Assembly: GCA_944472155.2 (NCBI GenBank)
Contig: OX235279.1
Coordinates: 114,382,110-114,446,109 of the forward strand
DNA length: 64,000 bases
DNA from: Trichobilharzia szidati
Taxonomy: Eukaryota; Platyhelminthes; Trematoda; Strigeidida; Schistosomatidae
Reading direction: 5' to 3'
Every line of letters begins with the position of its first letter. Position 1 is the stretch's first letter. Below, piece after piece: positions 43,691 to 56,125 of this stretch. The translations under genes were made by a program, and so were the position numbers. The notes under the pieces were generated by a model. That model was not told where the DNA came from. It ran no database searches and saw nothing but the letters and a program-made list of their open reading frames with translations.

Positions 43691-45796
43691 AAATTACTTA
43701 AAGCTCATTGGACTGAAATTTGGCTGAATGTCAGTTCGTTAGTGGATTAGCTAATCAGAATGATGGTCACACTGTGCTCACTTCTATAGTAATTTGTATT
43801 AAAAGCGTAGTCATCTCTCTCCCAATGTATGGTGTTTATTTACTTATGCATAGGACGAAATAGCTGTGTAGTACCCATGTGATTCATCCAAGTGCCACTC
43901 CATCATGTGAAGTATCAGCTTCGAAAATGTACGATGGCCTAACATTACATCTAAATCTCGAAAACAATTGACATGCATTTAGTATACGATTGAAGAGTGT
44001 AAAATGTTTCTTCTTAGCATGCATGAATTAAAAGTCAGTGTGAACGAAGAATTCTGGTTTCAATAAATTCACTCTGGAGACAGATATCTTGCAGAATAGC
44101 ACACTTGTCATGATTACTAATTCGATGTCATTTTATGGCTGTGAAACGTGTTTGTTAGGTAGTTTGTACAAAGATGGCATATATGAAATAGACTATAGTG
44201 AGACTGTTGTGAATAGATCATCCTCGTCATCAAATAATGAATATGTGAAATGAGTGAAGTGGAGTCATGGATTATCACTAACAATAATCAATCAGAATGG
44301 CCTGCAGTTTCCATATGTATAAGAAAAATTCGACAGTGCTTTAGGAACGGTAGAATGAAGAGGGTAAGTGATAAAATATTGAGACCAAATTAGTTTAAAC
44401 AGTGAGAAATACTGAGGAGACAACTTTAATCGAAGTCTGGTCACGATGGGGATGACCTCGGGTTGCTCACTCTGAACACAGAGTTCTGACTTAGTTTATC
44501 TTAAGTCAACAGCTTTAGGTATGTGTAGAAGAGTAGGCGTACTGTATATGGTAATGACTGCGAGGTGTGACGAATAGTCCTAAAGAATACGTTAACGCTA
44601 ATCCGATGTCATGTATCTGCGGAGTGTGATAGAATTGAACTTTCTATGCATCTGATTTCACCCTGTGTATATTAGGCTGGTGAATGATCTCAGATCTATA
44701 GACGAATGTCATGATGAAGTGTTCACCTCAATCTTAGTACTGTTTTGTCCAATGCGGTCCACTCGCTCGCTGACATGTCTGCAATATCCAGAGAAACTTG
44801 GGTTATATTATTAGTAAACATGAAGTGGCAGTGGTGAAGAGAAAGCCATCAATTCTACGTCTACAATTCTAGGGAGATGTTCCTAAGAAGATTCTACCCG
44901 AATGTCTAACCAGAAAGATAAAGAATACTTCCTAGTCTGGAGATCTCTTCGTATCATTCAGTAGCCGTCTAATGTTCTCTCAGAAACTAAAAGTCGTCCT
45001 GCCTAATAATAAGTCATCCTCCTAATGTATTTTCCGTCTCAAGCATTCGCGTGGTTCAAGTTGTATGGGGTGTAGGAGGGGGTGTGTTCGCCTGTGGATT
45101 GAAGAGCATCTATCAGGCTAGTACAGAAAGGGTGCAATCAAATGCATAAAATGTTCAATCCTATCACACTTGGTGGATACAGGATGTTGAAATAAGAACA
45201 AATTAGTTCAGCGAAGAGTCTCTTTTCGGCGAATTCATTCACTTAGCTGTACAGTCGCAAATATATATACGATTATTTTGTGTGTGTGTACATTAGGTTT
45301 GTCAAAATCAAAATAACAGTTAGCGTGGGTTATCCAATCACACTTGGTGGATACAGGATGTCTCATTAACGCAAACACAGCCTTCATTCATTATTCTATT
45401 GCTTTCCTAGTGCAACATAGGGCTTCACCAACACATCTCCAGCCTTCAGCATTGTATGTCGCATTCCGAAGTCAATAACACGCACAGTTCGCCTACAACT
45501 TCTACCCATATATGAAGCTGTTGCAATAAAGTCGGAACTATGTATCCAAAAGGAATACATTCAGGTGGTGTTGCTGCCGTGTCCAAACCTCGATAGAGTT
45601 CGTTGAGTGGAAAAACAAGAGCATTCAGCGTTATTCATCTCAACTCGTCATTGATCTTGTGTTAGTTGTGTTGCGTGACAGTCAGCCTAATTTTAATTTT
45701 CACTAACTGACCGAGTTGAAGCCACAATCAAGTTTCCAAATTAACGTAATTGTTTCTGTGTCTGATGCGAAAGGATTTGTAGTAGAAGTATAAGCA
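43691..45796. other. Unassigned AT-rich region
   Basis: I recognise no gene or element. The phrase CACACTTGGTGGATACAGGATG occurs twice (about 45,168 and 45,342), a short local duplication of unknown origin. Confidence 0.4.
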
Positions 45797-46196
45797 TACA
45801 AACAAAAGTTAAGTCAACTCAAACAAAGAAAAGTTAAGTCAAATCAACACAGTTGTTACCATGGGAGTAGAAGTGGTTGAATAGCTTTCTTTTGTGTGCA
45901 CAGCAGAATGGAAGTAATGGCTGCATAAGGAGTGCGATAATAGAACACCTCGTCAACACTGGTCATTCCATCTCAACAAACGCCTCCTTCAAAGTCATCT
46001 ACAAAGTGGAGAACAGCCTTCCAAAGACAGTACGATTCCGTCTTCTTTGCATTTCAGAGGCCCTAGACATTAAGCCAGAGGAACGAGAACTGTGTATACA
46101 AAAGAAAATTATTCAACTACTTCTACTCCCATGGTAACAACTGTGTTGACTTGACTTAACTTTTCTTTGTTTGTTTGATTTGACTTAAATTTTGTT
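45797..46196 (+). mobile_element. PLE-4: endonuclease tail flanked by imperfect inverted arms
   Basis: The plus strand (45,900-46,137) reads SAIIEHLVNTGHSISTNASF, KVIYKVENSLPKTVRFRLLC and ISEALDIKPEERELCIQKKI, and ends LLLLPW, the PLE endonuclease C-terminus. About 100 bp on each side (45,797-45,900 and 46,093-46,196) are imperfect inverted repeats that pair around CCATGG (45,859-45,864 with 46,129-46,134). This repeats the PLE-1 layout on a minimal scale: inverted pLTR fragments around a heavily 5'-truncated sense copy. The arms differ by several substitutions and a small indel, so it is older than PLE-1. Confidence 0.65.
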
Positions 46197-46348
46197 TGTA
46201 TGCTTATTTTTCTACTCAAAACCCTTGTGCAATTCTGTATATTGTGTTTCCATCTACAACTTTTTCATTAAACTATTCGTGTTATTACGTAACTCTTCTT
46301 TAACAATCGTTTGTGACAACTCATCACTTTTGTTACTACTCTCTTATA

Positions 46349-48090
46349 TCAACACCGAAATATATTTATATCACTGGATGTTTGAGGAAAAAGACTTATT
46401 ATGTCCACTGAACACAAGTCACTGACTGATGTTACGGGAATCGTTTGTAGCTGTGGGTGGATGCACTGATTACCCTTCGTCAACTGACACTGCAGGCAAG
46501 TGAGTACGTAGTTTGCAATATCGATACTCATATTTGGCCATTACACACTTTGAACTAGATCGTATGTTCGTGAAAAGCCTGTATGGGCTAGTTGGTGGCA
46601 TTCTTGAATTACATCACGTCGAAGGCTCTTTGGCATCACCGTAACCGAGCTACCATCCTTGTCTTGCCAATTTAAGACACTGGAAATGCTTAGTTTGAGC
46701 CTATGTTTGTGGTGCAGTAGCGTGTTTATCTCTGTATTCTACGTTAACGTCTCGATTTCTTTGCCTTCACTTATCATCTGGATGACTGTCTTAAGAGTAG
46801 GATCTGACCTGTGGTGGCGAACAAGTTGTGAGGCATCTTGCTCCGAAGCGTTTACTTCATATGCTACCTCTGGTGGCTCGGTCTCATTATCTCAACAAGT
46901 AGTCAGCTATTACATTTGCTTTTCCTGGAATATGTCCAATCGTGAAATCATATTCTTGTAAGTGTAACATCTATCGTGACAACTTCCCTCGTAGGTCCCT
47001 TGCTGTTTTCAACCACTGCAGAGGTTTGTGTTTGGTCTCAATGTGGAATAAGGCGGCCCATCAGGTACGGTCACCATTTGTCTAGTGTCCATACAATGGC
47101 TAAACACTCCTCTTCCACCGTAGAACACGTTTGCTCTTCATGTGTCAACACACGGCTAGCATACTCAACTCAACAATTCCGTCCGTTTTTCTTAAAACAG
47201 CGCCTATATCATAAACACTTACATCTGTCAAAACTGTGAACTGCTTCCCAGGCACTGGCAATCTTAATGTCATCTGTTGGTCATCTAACAGCTCTTTAGT
47301 TTGACTAAACTTTTGCTGTGCCTCCGCCGCCAATTTGAATTTCGCGTTACTCAGCAACCTGCATATGGGCGTTGCTATCTCGATGAAATTTTCGACAAAC
47401 CGGCGGTGGAATGCCACTCTTCCTAAAAACTGTCTCAGCTTTCGTTTGGAATTTGATACTTCACTGGTTTTAACAGTCATGATTTTCTCAGGTAATGGTC
47501 GTATTTCTCCATTTCTCACTCTATAACCCAGGAGGACGACAGTGATTTTGGCTAATTGGGACTTGTTCTTATTAATACTCAGTCCAAATTCATCAATTCT
47601 CTTTAAGATGGCTTCGATGTGATTCAGATGATCACTTTCCCTCTCCCTATACACAACCAAGTCGTCTCCATCTACTTCTACTTTCTTCAGACCCTTCAGC
47701 AATAAGATCATTAATCTTCTGAACTTAAATGGAGCGACTATCAATCCAAGTGGCGTTTGTCTTAACTGGTATAGTTTCTGTCCAACCGTGAACGCTGTTT
47801 TACTTCAGTCAGCTTCTGTTTTTAGGATCTGCCAGTAACCCGATCGTAAAGCGAAAACGGTGAATAACTTAGCTTCCTGAGGGCGATCGAGGGTTTCTAT
47901 TACGGTTGGCATTGCGCACAGTGCATCTTGTCTCCTTATGGGTCTGTCGAACTCGCCTACGACCCTTGTCTCACGCCGCCCCACCTTCAACCTCCTGGGC
48001 ATCGTCGTGGGCAGCCTTCGCTTGCCTTGTAACTGGTAGGTCCTGGTATCTGACCCCAGTGGCTGGTCAAACTCGAGAATTCGACTAAAA
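46349..48090 (-). pseudogene. Ty3/gypsy LTR retrotransposon pol remnant
   Basis: Read on the minus strand. RT starts around 48,000 (RPIRRQDALCAMPTVIETLD, then LFTVFALRSGYWQI, where Ala replaces the first catalytic Asp of F-D-L-R-S-G-Y). After a frame break near 47,750-47,800 it continues MIVAPFKFRRLMILLLKG, VDGDDLVVYRERESDHLNHI and LSINKNKSQLAKITVVLLG. The connection and RNase H follow (RQFLGRVAFHRRFVENFIE, FTVLTDVSVYDIGAVLRK, where T-D is retained). Degraded RNase H lies at 46,900-47,150 (VEEECLAIVWTL-like). An integrase zinc-binding segment (DIANYVLTCLQCQLTKGNQ) lies at 46,349-46,531. No LTRs or gag are recognised. The 5' side is cut by the family B insertion at 48,090. Confidence 0.8.
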
Positions 48091-51000
48091 CTAGTTTGTG
48101 GCGATTTCAACCCCCCTGGAGTGAACTAGGATACCTACACTGGACCTAGAATCCATGATGAGCTCCTAGGAGCTATAAATGTAGGAGGATGGAAGCAGTG
48201 CGTACGCCTCCTAACACGACATAACAATATTCTCGACTTAGTCCTCTACCACAGAATACAGCCGATCTCGATAGAGGTGGGGTATAAACTCGACAACAGT
48301 GATCAAAACTTACTGTGCTGCACTCTACCTCTTCAACTAACAACTAGGCACACACCTGAAATTTCCTCGGTTCACTATCAATATAGAGACTATAGAAATG
48401 CCGACTGGGAATTCCTACCAACGCTCTTGAGAAGCTCTGACTGGGGTGAATACTTTGCAAATGATAACTTAGAAGCAACGCTTAATACCTTCTACAAGAC
48501 AGTCAGTTCGGTAAGGGACACAATCACACCCCTAAAATCTGCCTTAAAGACACCAACTCTATTCATAAACCACAAAACGCGGTTAAAACTAATGAATCTG
48601 AAGAGAAAATTTCGTGTATCTAAAGAATTTAGTGCATTCCATTAGATACATGAAACATTTGAAAATCTTGAGGAGAGACATAAAATGAAGGCTCAACTCG
48701 AGGAAAATGAAGCCCTAGGGGGCTCCTCTAAAACTCAGGAACTCCGCAAGATCTTGCAAAAACGACTAAAAAAAGGCAAAGACAGTAATGTCGGCCACTT
48801 GGAGCATGAAGGTATAACTTATGATGATCCCCAGACTATCAGTGAATTGCTTAGCCAGTGGTTCTCCAATGACACCGAAGCGCATCCGTCCCCAATTCTC
48901 GACATAACCTGCAAAAATAGCTACAAGTTAGGCGACATTAACCTTAATATACAAAAAATAGCCTCAGTGGTAAAGCAATTAAAAGCTAACCGTAGATGTG
49001 AAATAAATGATATACCATCTGTCATATACAAAATCGGTGGCACGGATATGACAGTACTATTGCTTAGAATATTCGTCCTCTCACTAGTGACTGGGACCTA
49101 CCCTGAAACTTGGAAAAACACGTATATATTACCTAAGCACAAAGCAGGGGCAAAAACTAGTGCATGTAATTATAGGCCTATCAATATAACACCTGTCATA
49201 TCACGGATCATGGAGAAAGTAATCAAAGACCAAATATCAGACAACTTTCTAAAACACAAACTCATCAACCAGTCACAATACGGATTCCTCAAGAGCAGAT
49301 CATGCGTCACTTGCCATATAGACTTTTCTAACGAAGTCGCCTATCTAAGAGGTAGGAGAGAACTAGTAATTGTCCTCTATTTCAATATAAGGAAAGCCTT
49401 CGACAGAGTCCCACCTAGTCTGTTAGTCAGCAGGCTATGCTCACTAGGGATACGCAACCCCTTCCACAACTGGATAAAATCATTTCTCAGTGACAGATAT
49501 CAGACAACAAAAATTGGCTCGATGACCTCCAGACCTAGGCCGATTAGCAGTGGTGTCATCCAGAAAAGTGTATTGGGCCCCCTTCTTTTCATTATGTACA
49601 TAAACAGTATATGTGAGTGCTTTAGTATAACCAAACCAATACTGTATGCAGATGACTTAAAGATGACATATACCTGCACAAATACAGATATTGGTACAAC
49701 TGTGAACTCCATGCATGAAGAACTAACAGAAATGGATATATGGTGTGACACCTGGAGACTTGAGTTTAATGTCGAAAAGTGTGGCTGGCTCTGCTTGGGC
49801 TGTTCCAACGTAGAACGCGACCTAGCAATTCAGGGCCACAAAATTCCCAGACTCAAATCTGTACTAGATCTGGGACTGAAATACTCACACAATCTATCAT
49901 TTTCTGAGAATATCTCGAAACAAGTATCGAAATCACGCAGGCTTATTGGTTTCCTACTCAGGAACTTCTACAGAAATGAATCCAGAATACTGCTGTACAA
50001 GGTTGATGTGCGCCCACTCCTAGATTACTGCTCACTCATATTTGGTAGTATACGCATAGAAGACAAACTGAAAGTAGAAGGAGTACAGAGGTACTTCACG
50101 TTAAAATTACTCGGCACCGAAAACGGCATGAACTACTCCACTAGATGTGAAGTACTAGGACTAGAAACATTATGGTTAAGACGACTGCGACTAAATCTGG
50201 TACACTTCTACAAGATTCTTAACCAAATATTGTATTTCCCTACTTATTGTACTCAGTTTTCAGAAGACACTGGATATAACCTTAGACTCACTAAAGGTTC
50301 GGTGGCTATAGAACAATGTAAAACAGTCACCAGGCAAAAGCTTTTCATGATTAGGTATGCCCAAAAATGGAACAAACTACCTGAGGAAATGCGACTAGCA
50401 AGCTCACTGGCCTCCTTCGAAAAGGCGCTTAATGACACACTACGTGAGTTTGCAAGCGATACCAGTGCTAATTCCCATGTAAGAGCTTCAGAAATTATAG
50501 GCCCATTTAATGTATGAACTAAGAGAATACACCTGTTGTTTCTTTTACCTTTATCTACAATTTCAGACAAAAAAGCAGTAATCACGACAAAAACACTCAT
50601 ACAAATAAGAGTCGATCGAATTATGTCTACCTGATACAAAGGCTGTACCATAACCAACATACGAATCAAATATGAGAAAACAAGGTCGAAATTTACCACA
50701 ACATCACATGGAAGGATATAAGTTACTTGAACATCATTTATAATCCACCAACCGGTATCCTTTCCAAAAGGAATGCGGCGATATTTTATCCACAGTGGTG
50801 AGGAAATACATAAATACACAGTTCCCGTTGTATATCCTCAGTGGAGGTAGCAGCCAACAACGTAATGCATTTAAAGCACATGCATACTTCCCATCATCAC
50901 GGCGACACTGCGGAATATGTCAAAATCGTAGAGTAATCAAACCCAACACGCGATATAATTAACTAAATCCGAAAGGCAAACAAGTTGTAGTGCATGTTTG

Positions 51001-51275
51001 AATATTCATCCATTTGTCGATCATGATGACAAATTCAAATCAATACCTATACAGCGCCAATAAACCTGGATATCTGTGAAGTAACGAAAATATGCTGACA
51101 GCTGCATTTTAGATCCCACTGACTCATTCGATGGTAAAATTCTGCTCCTGCATGCCTCTTTCAACATTTTTGTAAGGATTGGTTCGCAGTTACTCTGGTT
51201 CCAGATCGAAAAGAATCAAAAATTCACTGGTTGCTGAATCATTGTTACACCGTTGCATATTTAACCGGATACTAA
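48090..51275 (+). mobile_element. CR1-like family B, copy 4 (5'-truncated, next to gypsy remnant)
   Basis: Begins inside the endonuclease at the GDFN block (about 48,097) and runs through RT to a 3' untranslated region ending at 51,275. It is nearly the same as copy 2 from 49,050 on, including about 750 bp after the stop codon. The abrupt 5' start against gypsy RT sequence of opposite orientation marks either an insertion point or a later breakpoint. Confidence 0.85.
48097..50517 (+). pseudogene. CR1-like family B ORF2 (copy 4), long open RT
   Basis: After a decayed endonuclease start (GDFN, TYTGPRIHDELLGAI, GGWKQCVRLLTRHNN), a frame at 48,277-48,645 gives the S-D-Q-N block and linker. A 610-codon frame (48,685-50,517) carries the full RT. 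Blocks include CEINDIPSVIYKIGGTD, TYILPKHKAGAKTSACN, NQSQYGFLKSRSCVTCHIDF, YFNIRKAFDRVPPSLL (Asn for the first catalytic Asp), SSGVIQKSVLGPLLFIMYIN and ILYADDLKMTY (intact). The thumb follows, with the C-terminal WNKLPEEMRLASSLASFEKA. This is the longest open RT frame here. The D-to-N change in the first catalytic block and the lost endonuclease indicate it is inactive. Confidence 0.85.
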
Positions 51276-52029
51276 ATAATCTTATTTCCAATTTATCACA
51301 TTGAATTTTAAAATGTCTGCAGGTGCAAATAGAATTCATGAACTGAGCATCCGTGAAGTATGGAAGTGTGCCATTGAGGCATGTAGACGAAAGGCTGGTG
51401 AAATGCAATACTTAACACAGACGCAGATAATTTTAAGCAACACTTTAAGTGGATTTTCTTAAAACCAGTGGTCTAACTTCTCTAGTATTAACTGGCGTCA
51501 CATCGGTTGACACAATTAAAGGAATAGATTGAAAAGTGGTGTGTTCTGTGGCTGCGAACCGTAGTCGTCTAGTTTTGAATTATTATCATGCGTCTAACCT
51601 TATAAAACTATGGAATCAGATTCTCCTTCCCGGTGCACTACGATATCTAGAAGTCAGGAGCACACTGTCTTCGATAGACGTGGTTTTACTTTGCGACTGT
51701 AATTAGTGAGTCAGCTGGTATTGTGGTAGTAGTAGAAAAAACAACTCCAAATCTAAGCATTTTGTAGATATGAACATATTTACTTACTTTGGCGACAATT
51801 TAATCTTTTTATCAAAAAACTCTTAGGGATGTCCACCTTTACTTAGTAATTCAAAACTAAAGGCAAACGCCAGGCTACTAAGTTATTCAAGAGACAGAAT
51901 TATGAGCGAAATAGTACTTGGATACACTGATTCTAAGGTATTTGAATAGTATTAATAATAATAATCACTTAGCCTATCAACGAGCCGTTTACTTTCAGTC
52001 TTAATTCAAAGACAACTTTAGCTACTCAC
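51276..52029. other. Unassigned spacer
   Basis: Nothing recognised after the sharp 3' end of the family B copy. Confidence 0.45.
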
Positions 52030-52760
52030 TAAATTATCAGTTTCAGGACAATGCTCTACTCCTGTCTTCGAAATACTTTGCCTGATTGTGTTTTGCTTCA
52101 AAATATGTGTACACTAGTCAGTTGGTGTTGCTTATCCACGCATTCAGTCATACTGTCCGACCTTTGTTCCTATCAATCAAAACACCACTTAAACTATCAA
52201 CAAGTTACTATTACTTCGAAATATACAACTTTAACTGTTCGGATGTACACACGGTGCTAATAACTTTGTCATTTACTTAATGTTTCGACTTTCGAAGTAT
52301 CAATTCTCCCTTACGTTAGCACCTGTTTCAATTCAAACGGATAGTTCTAACCTTTGACTACTGCACTAGTATGCTTCGTTATAAACCATCCTTCCAAAAT
52401 ATAGGTAATGATAATGATTACTGCTAAGAAATTTATCACGACAACAAGAATGTACTGCATATTAATGACAATATAAGTCAAAGGCGAACCTCTCTTCTAA
52501 ATGCACTACTCAATGTAACACATGAAGCTAATCTCCCAAACTCTGTAGCTCACAACCTTCGATAAAGTTAATGTTCACTATTAACAGGTAGAATATCCAT
52601 TTTAGGAATAGGCAATACATTTATTAGTGATTTAACACAATAAAAAATCAACGATACTGGAAACCACTTTCCTCAGCAACGAACCCCATGAGGTCACCGA
52701 AATTACTGAGCAGCTAGAGGAGGAGAAAACGGGTTCACAGGATGTACACATGAATATCAC
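52030..52760 (+). repeat. Dispersed repeat matching the PLE-2 upstream region
   Basis: Plus-strand counterpart of 19,440-20,210 (minus), with landmarks such as GCACTACTCAATGTAACAC, AAGCTAATCTCCCAAACTC and GGTTCACAGGATGTA. It stops before the PLE-2 thumb becomes readable. No long frame; decayed. Confidence 0.55.
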
Positions 52761-54383
52761 TATTAATATAGTCACTAACGAGTTAACACGATGAGAACTA
52801 CTAGATGTTTATATATATATATATATGTATATTACGTCGGTCAATAATTTTGACAGAAGTGGATATGGCAACCGTTTCTAAACCATACGTCCACAGCTTT
52901 AAACATGTTGCACACTACGTCTGCATGATTCCAAGATAATTCTGCGAATTTTTGTCGTACAAGTGCACATAATGTAGCTCCAGGATAATAGCAAAATGTG
53001 GGAAGTTTATGAAAGCAAACACAATAATAGGACAAAATGAGGCACACCCCAAATGTCCTTACGTACCTGATCGCGACGACGTTTAAGTTATTCAAATACA
53101 GCACAGTACTAGAATGTGTTGTAGTGTGCATTCAACCCAGTTAAAATGTTTGTCACCAAACAGTGGATTCTGCAAGTGTTCCTCGAAGTTAATGCAATTT
53201 CCGCCCACATGTGAATACTAGTCTCTACTTGGATTGCATTTACTTTTAGCAATCAAAACACACCAAAGTGCAGAAGCACGAATTCGATATCAACTGTATT
53301 CTTAGGTTCCCACGACAGAAATATGTGCTGCACAACAGCTGAACGGAAAATTTAAGACCAAGTACAGGTTGCCACAAAGCTGCAAAGGAATTTTCCAAGA
53401 ACCAGTCAACGAAATGTACGCCAAGCTTACTGCGCATAACAAATACTCACTGCATGAACCACAGGTTTAAGTATCCTGCTGCACAAACAATGCGTCCATA
53501 TTTGGGAACAGTATCAAGCAAAAATTCGTATATAAATTCACCCAACAACAGCCAAATAAGCACAAAACCACGTCAACTGCATTAGCCTGGACAAGGCTGC
53601 ACAAACACGCCTACTTGAAGGGACACAACCTGCTTCACATTGTCTACATTGGCACGGCTTAGTTAATTCGAGTTGCAATATCCAAAGTCGTTTCTACGAG
53701 TAAGCATGCAGCAATTTGATTTCTTTCCTTACTTCGGAACCAAGAGGCGAGCACACAGTAATCAAATAGATTTATACTATCTACTGCAAACAGTGTATGA
53801 TATTGGAATTCGAATGATACACATTCTGGCAATGTCGACTAGGTGAAACGAGAGGCGCCACTTTAAATTGGAGATATGCTGAATGATCAAATGTGGGAGA
53901 AAAGAGCGTTTCGTCTGTACCCGCTATCAACAGGAGTTGAGTCATTTGTTCGGTCGGTCGTGCTGAATCGATAAATATAATGACCGTGTTAAACTATTCC
54001 GTTTCTCGATAGGTTGTTGGAGTTGTATCCTGTAAACAAATGTTCAGTGACTCAAACCACAGCAGCCGAAAACGAAAGTATTTCCAGCGATCAATCAGAT
54101 CCGTAAGAAGTAGAAGTTCGCAATTTGAAGTAAACGTCTATATACAAGTAATGCAATGTCAAAAAATGGCTACATAAGACAATATTCTTGTGCATGTTCC
54201 AAAACGCCTCTCAATTTCCCATGGGAGTCCTCATAGTCAGGTTAAGCCAATTTCTGTATATAAATTCGTCAGGGTCATCAATCCGTTCATTAGGTAGTTT
54301 CGTTTTGGGTTGCTACAGTTTAGAGTCATCAAATATCCCAGTCTAACTTAGATACCGTCTTATTCTTCAATTGTACTTTGTAG
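52761..54383. other. AT-rich intron-like DNA upstream of the Dicer exons
   Basis: A TA microsatellite lies at about 52,810-52,830. ORFs at 52,841-53,131 and 53,246-53,437 (minus) have no motif. It is probably intron of the Dicer gene, because earlier Dicer exons are expected further left. Confidence 0.45.
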
Positions 54384-54583
54384 AATCCATGTGGATACCT
54401 CCAGTTTGTGATAACCCTCCACCTTTTAAGATTGAAGAAGAGCTACTTCCTCCAACACTTGGGACCTCAAAGTCATTGACCAAAACGTCTAGTGTCTCTG
54501 CCTCCAGTAGTTCAAATAGTGACCATAAAGAGAACTCACAATATCAGGCAGCGAATATCAGATTTCAGTTCTATCCTGTTCCG
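54384..54583 (+). CDS. DCR1: Dicer, exon before the platform domain
   Basis: The acceptor CTTTGTAG ends at 54,383 and the donor CCG/GTAATC follows 54,583. The peptide includes IPPVCDNPPPFKIEEELLPP, a Ser-rich stretch (SVSASSSSNSDHKENS) and ANIRFQFYPVP. By position it matches the segment of animal Dicer between the DUF283 dimerisation domain and the platform (in human Dicer the LDDHLMPVGKE...EEEL and CYPKAIP region). The exon starts with two bases of a split codon and ends in phase 0, which fits the next exon exactly (FYPVP joined to RARCLSFPYQ). The Ser-rich insert makes this part divergent. The assignment leans on the downstream exons. Confidence 0.65.
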
Positions 54584-55313
54584 GTAATCAGTGGTTTACT
54601 TGTTTTCTGTTTGTTCTATTGTGAACGTGTTGCTGAGATTGACCTTTTGCTAGTTGATATGTGTGAAATGATTTAATGATTCAATTCAGTCAGGTGACTT
54701 GACTCCCAGTTGAGTCGTCTGTATGTAGAAGTATCACTTTCAAGTGGGAACTCAGTGTTTAATGTATGCCTCTGAAAATGTAAGCATGTTTGTTTCAGCC
54801 AGAAGGACTACTATTAAGTAGTCTTATGGATGCTCAGCAACTGTTGTTTTAGATTAAATTATCCGTTTGGTGTACAGTTGACGGCATTCATAAAATTCAG
54901 TATAGAATATTTAGAAATCAAGGCGTTCAGTTGGTAGATTAAGAACCTGGATTAACGACCCTATTAATCAGCTATATGAAAACGTAGATTTCGTCATGAG
55001 TTGGGAAAGTGGTACGTGAACGTGACTATATTTTCAATGGGAATTATGTGGAAGGCCTCTGACCATTGTTTTGCCACCCAAGATGATTGGGACTTTGTGT
55101 TCAGTGATTTCGTCTCTCCAACCAGCAGCATGTCACATTTCTCAAGAAAGGATTTGATAGGGGTTGTGGTGTTTAGGTTACGGAGGACCGAATACTCACT
55201 TCCTGAAGTACTAATTAGCTATTAGCATTGGAGAAAGTCTGTCTTTGATTGTAAATATTTGATTTCAGTTTTATCCAGGTGAATTAAATACTTTTGACCA
55301 CTCTGATTTCTAG
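54584..55313 (+). other. Dicer intron
   Basis: Bounded by GTAATC and TTTCTAG. The ORF at 55,001-55,225 inside it shows no domain. Confidence 0.55.
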
Positions 55314-55493
55314 CGTGCCAGATGCTTGTCGTTTCCATATCAAGCCTTACCGTCTCACGGAATAACAGTGTATATGTATACGTGGACTGTTCCTGCACCT
55401 GATGTCGTTGCCGACCTTTGCTATGCGGAGAAGAGTTGTTTCGAAAAGGCAGACGGGGCTATTGGGCTTTTGTTTTCGAAACCGATTTCCAAG
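55314..55493 (+). CDS. DCR1: Dicer, platform-domain exon
   Basis: A 180-nt exon, phase 0 at both ends, with acceptor GATTTCTAG and donor AAG/GTGATT. The sequence reads RARCLSFPYQALPSHG, ITVYMYTWTVPAPDVVADLC and GAIGLLFSKPISK. It lines up with the platform of animal Dicer (Y-L-Y-V-I...P-L-P-D-E-L, then F-G-I-L-T-A-K-P-I in human). The platform anchors the guide 5' end beside the PAZ domain. Confidence is good because the order, spacing and splice phases agree with the flanking exons. Confidence 0.75.
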
Positions 55494-55975
55494 GTGATTC
55501 TAAGCATTTTTATGAACAGTTATCTCTGAGGGAATATTTTGTTTTCTCTCGTTTCCTTGTGAGGTGTTATTTCACATGTGTATAATTGGGAACCCCCTTT
55601 TATCCTTGTGGACCAGAAGCTCCACTACAGGATACAGCGTTGAATGTGTGGTGTGATATCATTAGGACTGCATTTAATTAGAGTAGTGAAAGTACTAACT
55701 TCCTTGATCTGAGAAGTCAGTGAATTATAAAGAGGAATGAGAAGCTTCACTGTGATAGTTATCTAATTTCACTGACAACTAACTAGCTGGCTGAGTTCAC
55801 TAAATCATGTATTCTCGTGGACGACAACATGAAAGTGGTAATTGACTAGTGGGTGGCACTGTGGCGAGTGCCCAGTCACTTCCAAACCCACTCTGATGAA
55901 TGAGCCTAAACGACCCTAGTCAATATGTTAGAGTTACCACTCCAGCTGAATTTGAGTCCTCATCTTGTCTGAAAG
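55494..55975 (+). other. Dicer intron
   Basis: From GTGATT to a weak acceptor (CTTGTCTGAAAG). No other feature recognised. Confidence 0.5.
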
Positions 55976-56125
55976 GACACTGCCATTACGGTGGACAATT
56001 CCGCCAGGCTCGGCTTTCCACGGCTGATATACTTCTGCTCACTTAAGTCTTCTTTTGTTGTGTCTGCACTATGTGTCGTTGGATTTTGGTGTCAAATGCA
56101 TACACTTATCTATTGGAATATGTGG
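55976..56125 (+). CDS. DCR1: Dicer, exon at the platform-PAZ junction
   Basis: A 150-nt segment, phase 0, ending at TGG/GTAAAC. It starts DTAITVDNSARLGFPRL, matching the G-E-V-T-I-S-I-E segment of animal Dicer, and continues to CQMHTLIYWNMW at the place of human R-L-H-Q-Y-I-F-S-H-I-L. The acceptor is not pyrimidine-rich, so the 5' edge is the least certain of the four. Its 3' phase (0) does not fit the start of the next exon (two leftover bases), so a further small exon or another donor probably lies between 56,126 and 58,171. Confidence 0.55.

Noticed and set aside
48060..48100. CTCGAGAATTC and ACTAGT, which look like cloning-linker sites
   Set aside because: Flanked on both sides by fluke retroelement sequence with no vector sequence; most likely chance.
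52841..53131. 96-codon minus-strand ORF
   Set aside because: No recognisable family, no start context or neighbouring exon; left as unassigned intronic sequence.
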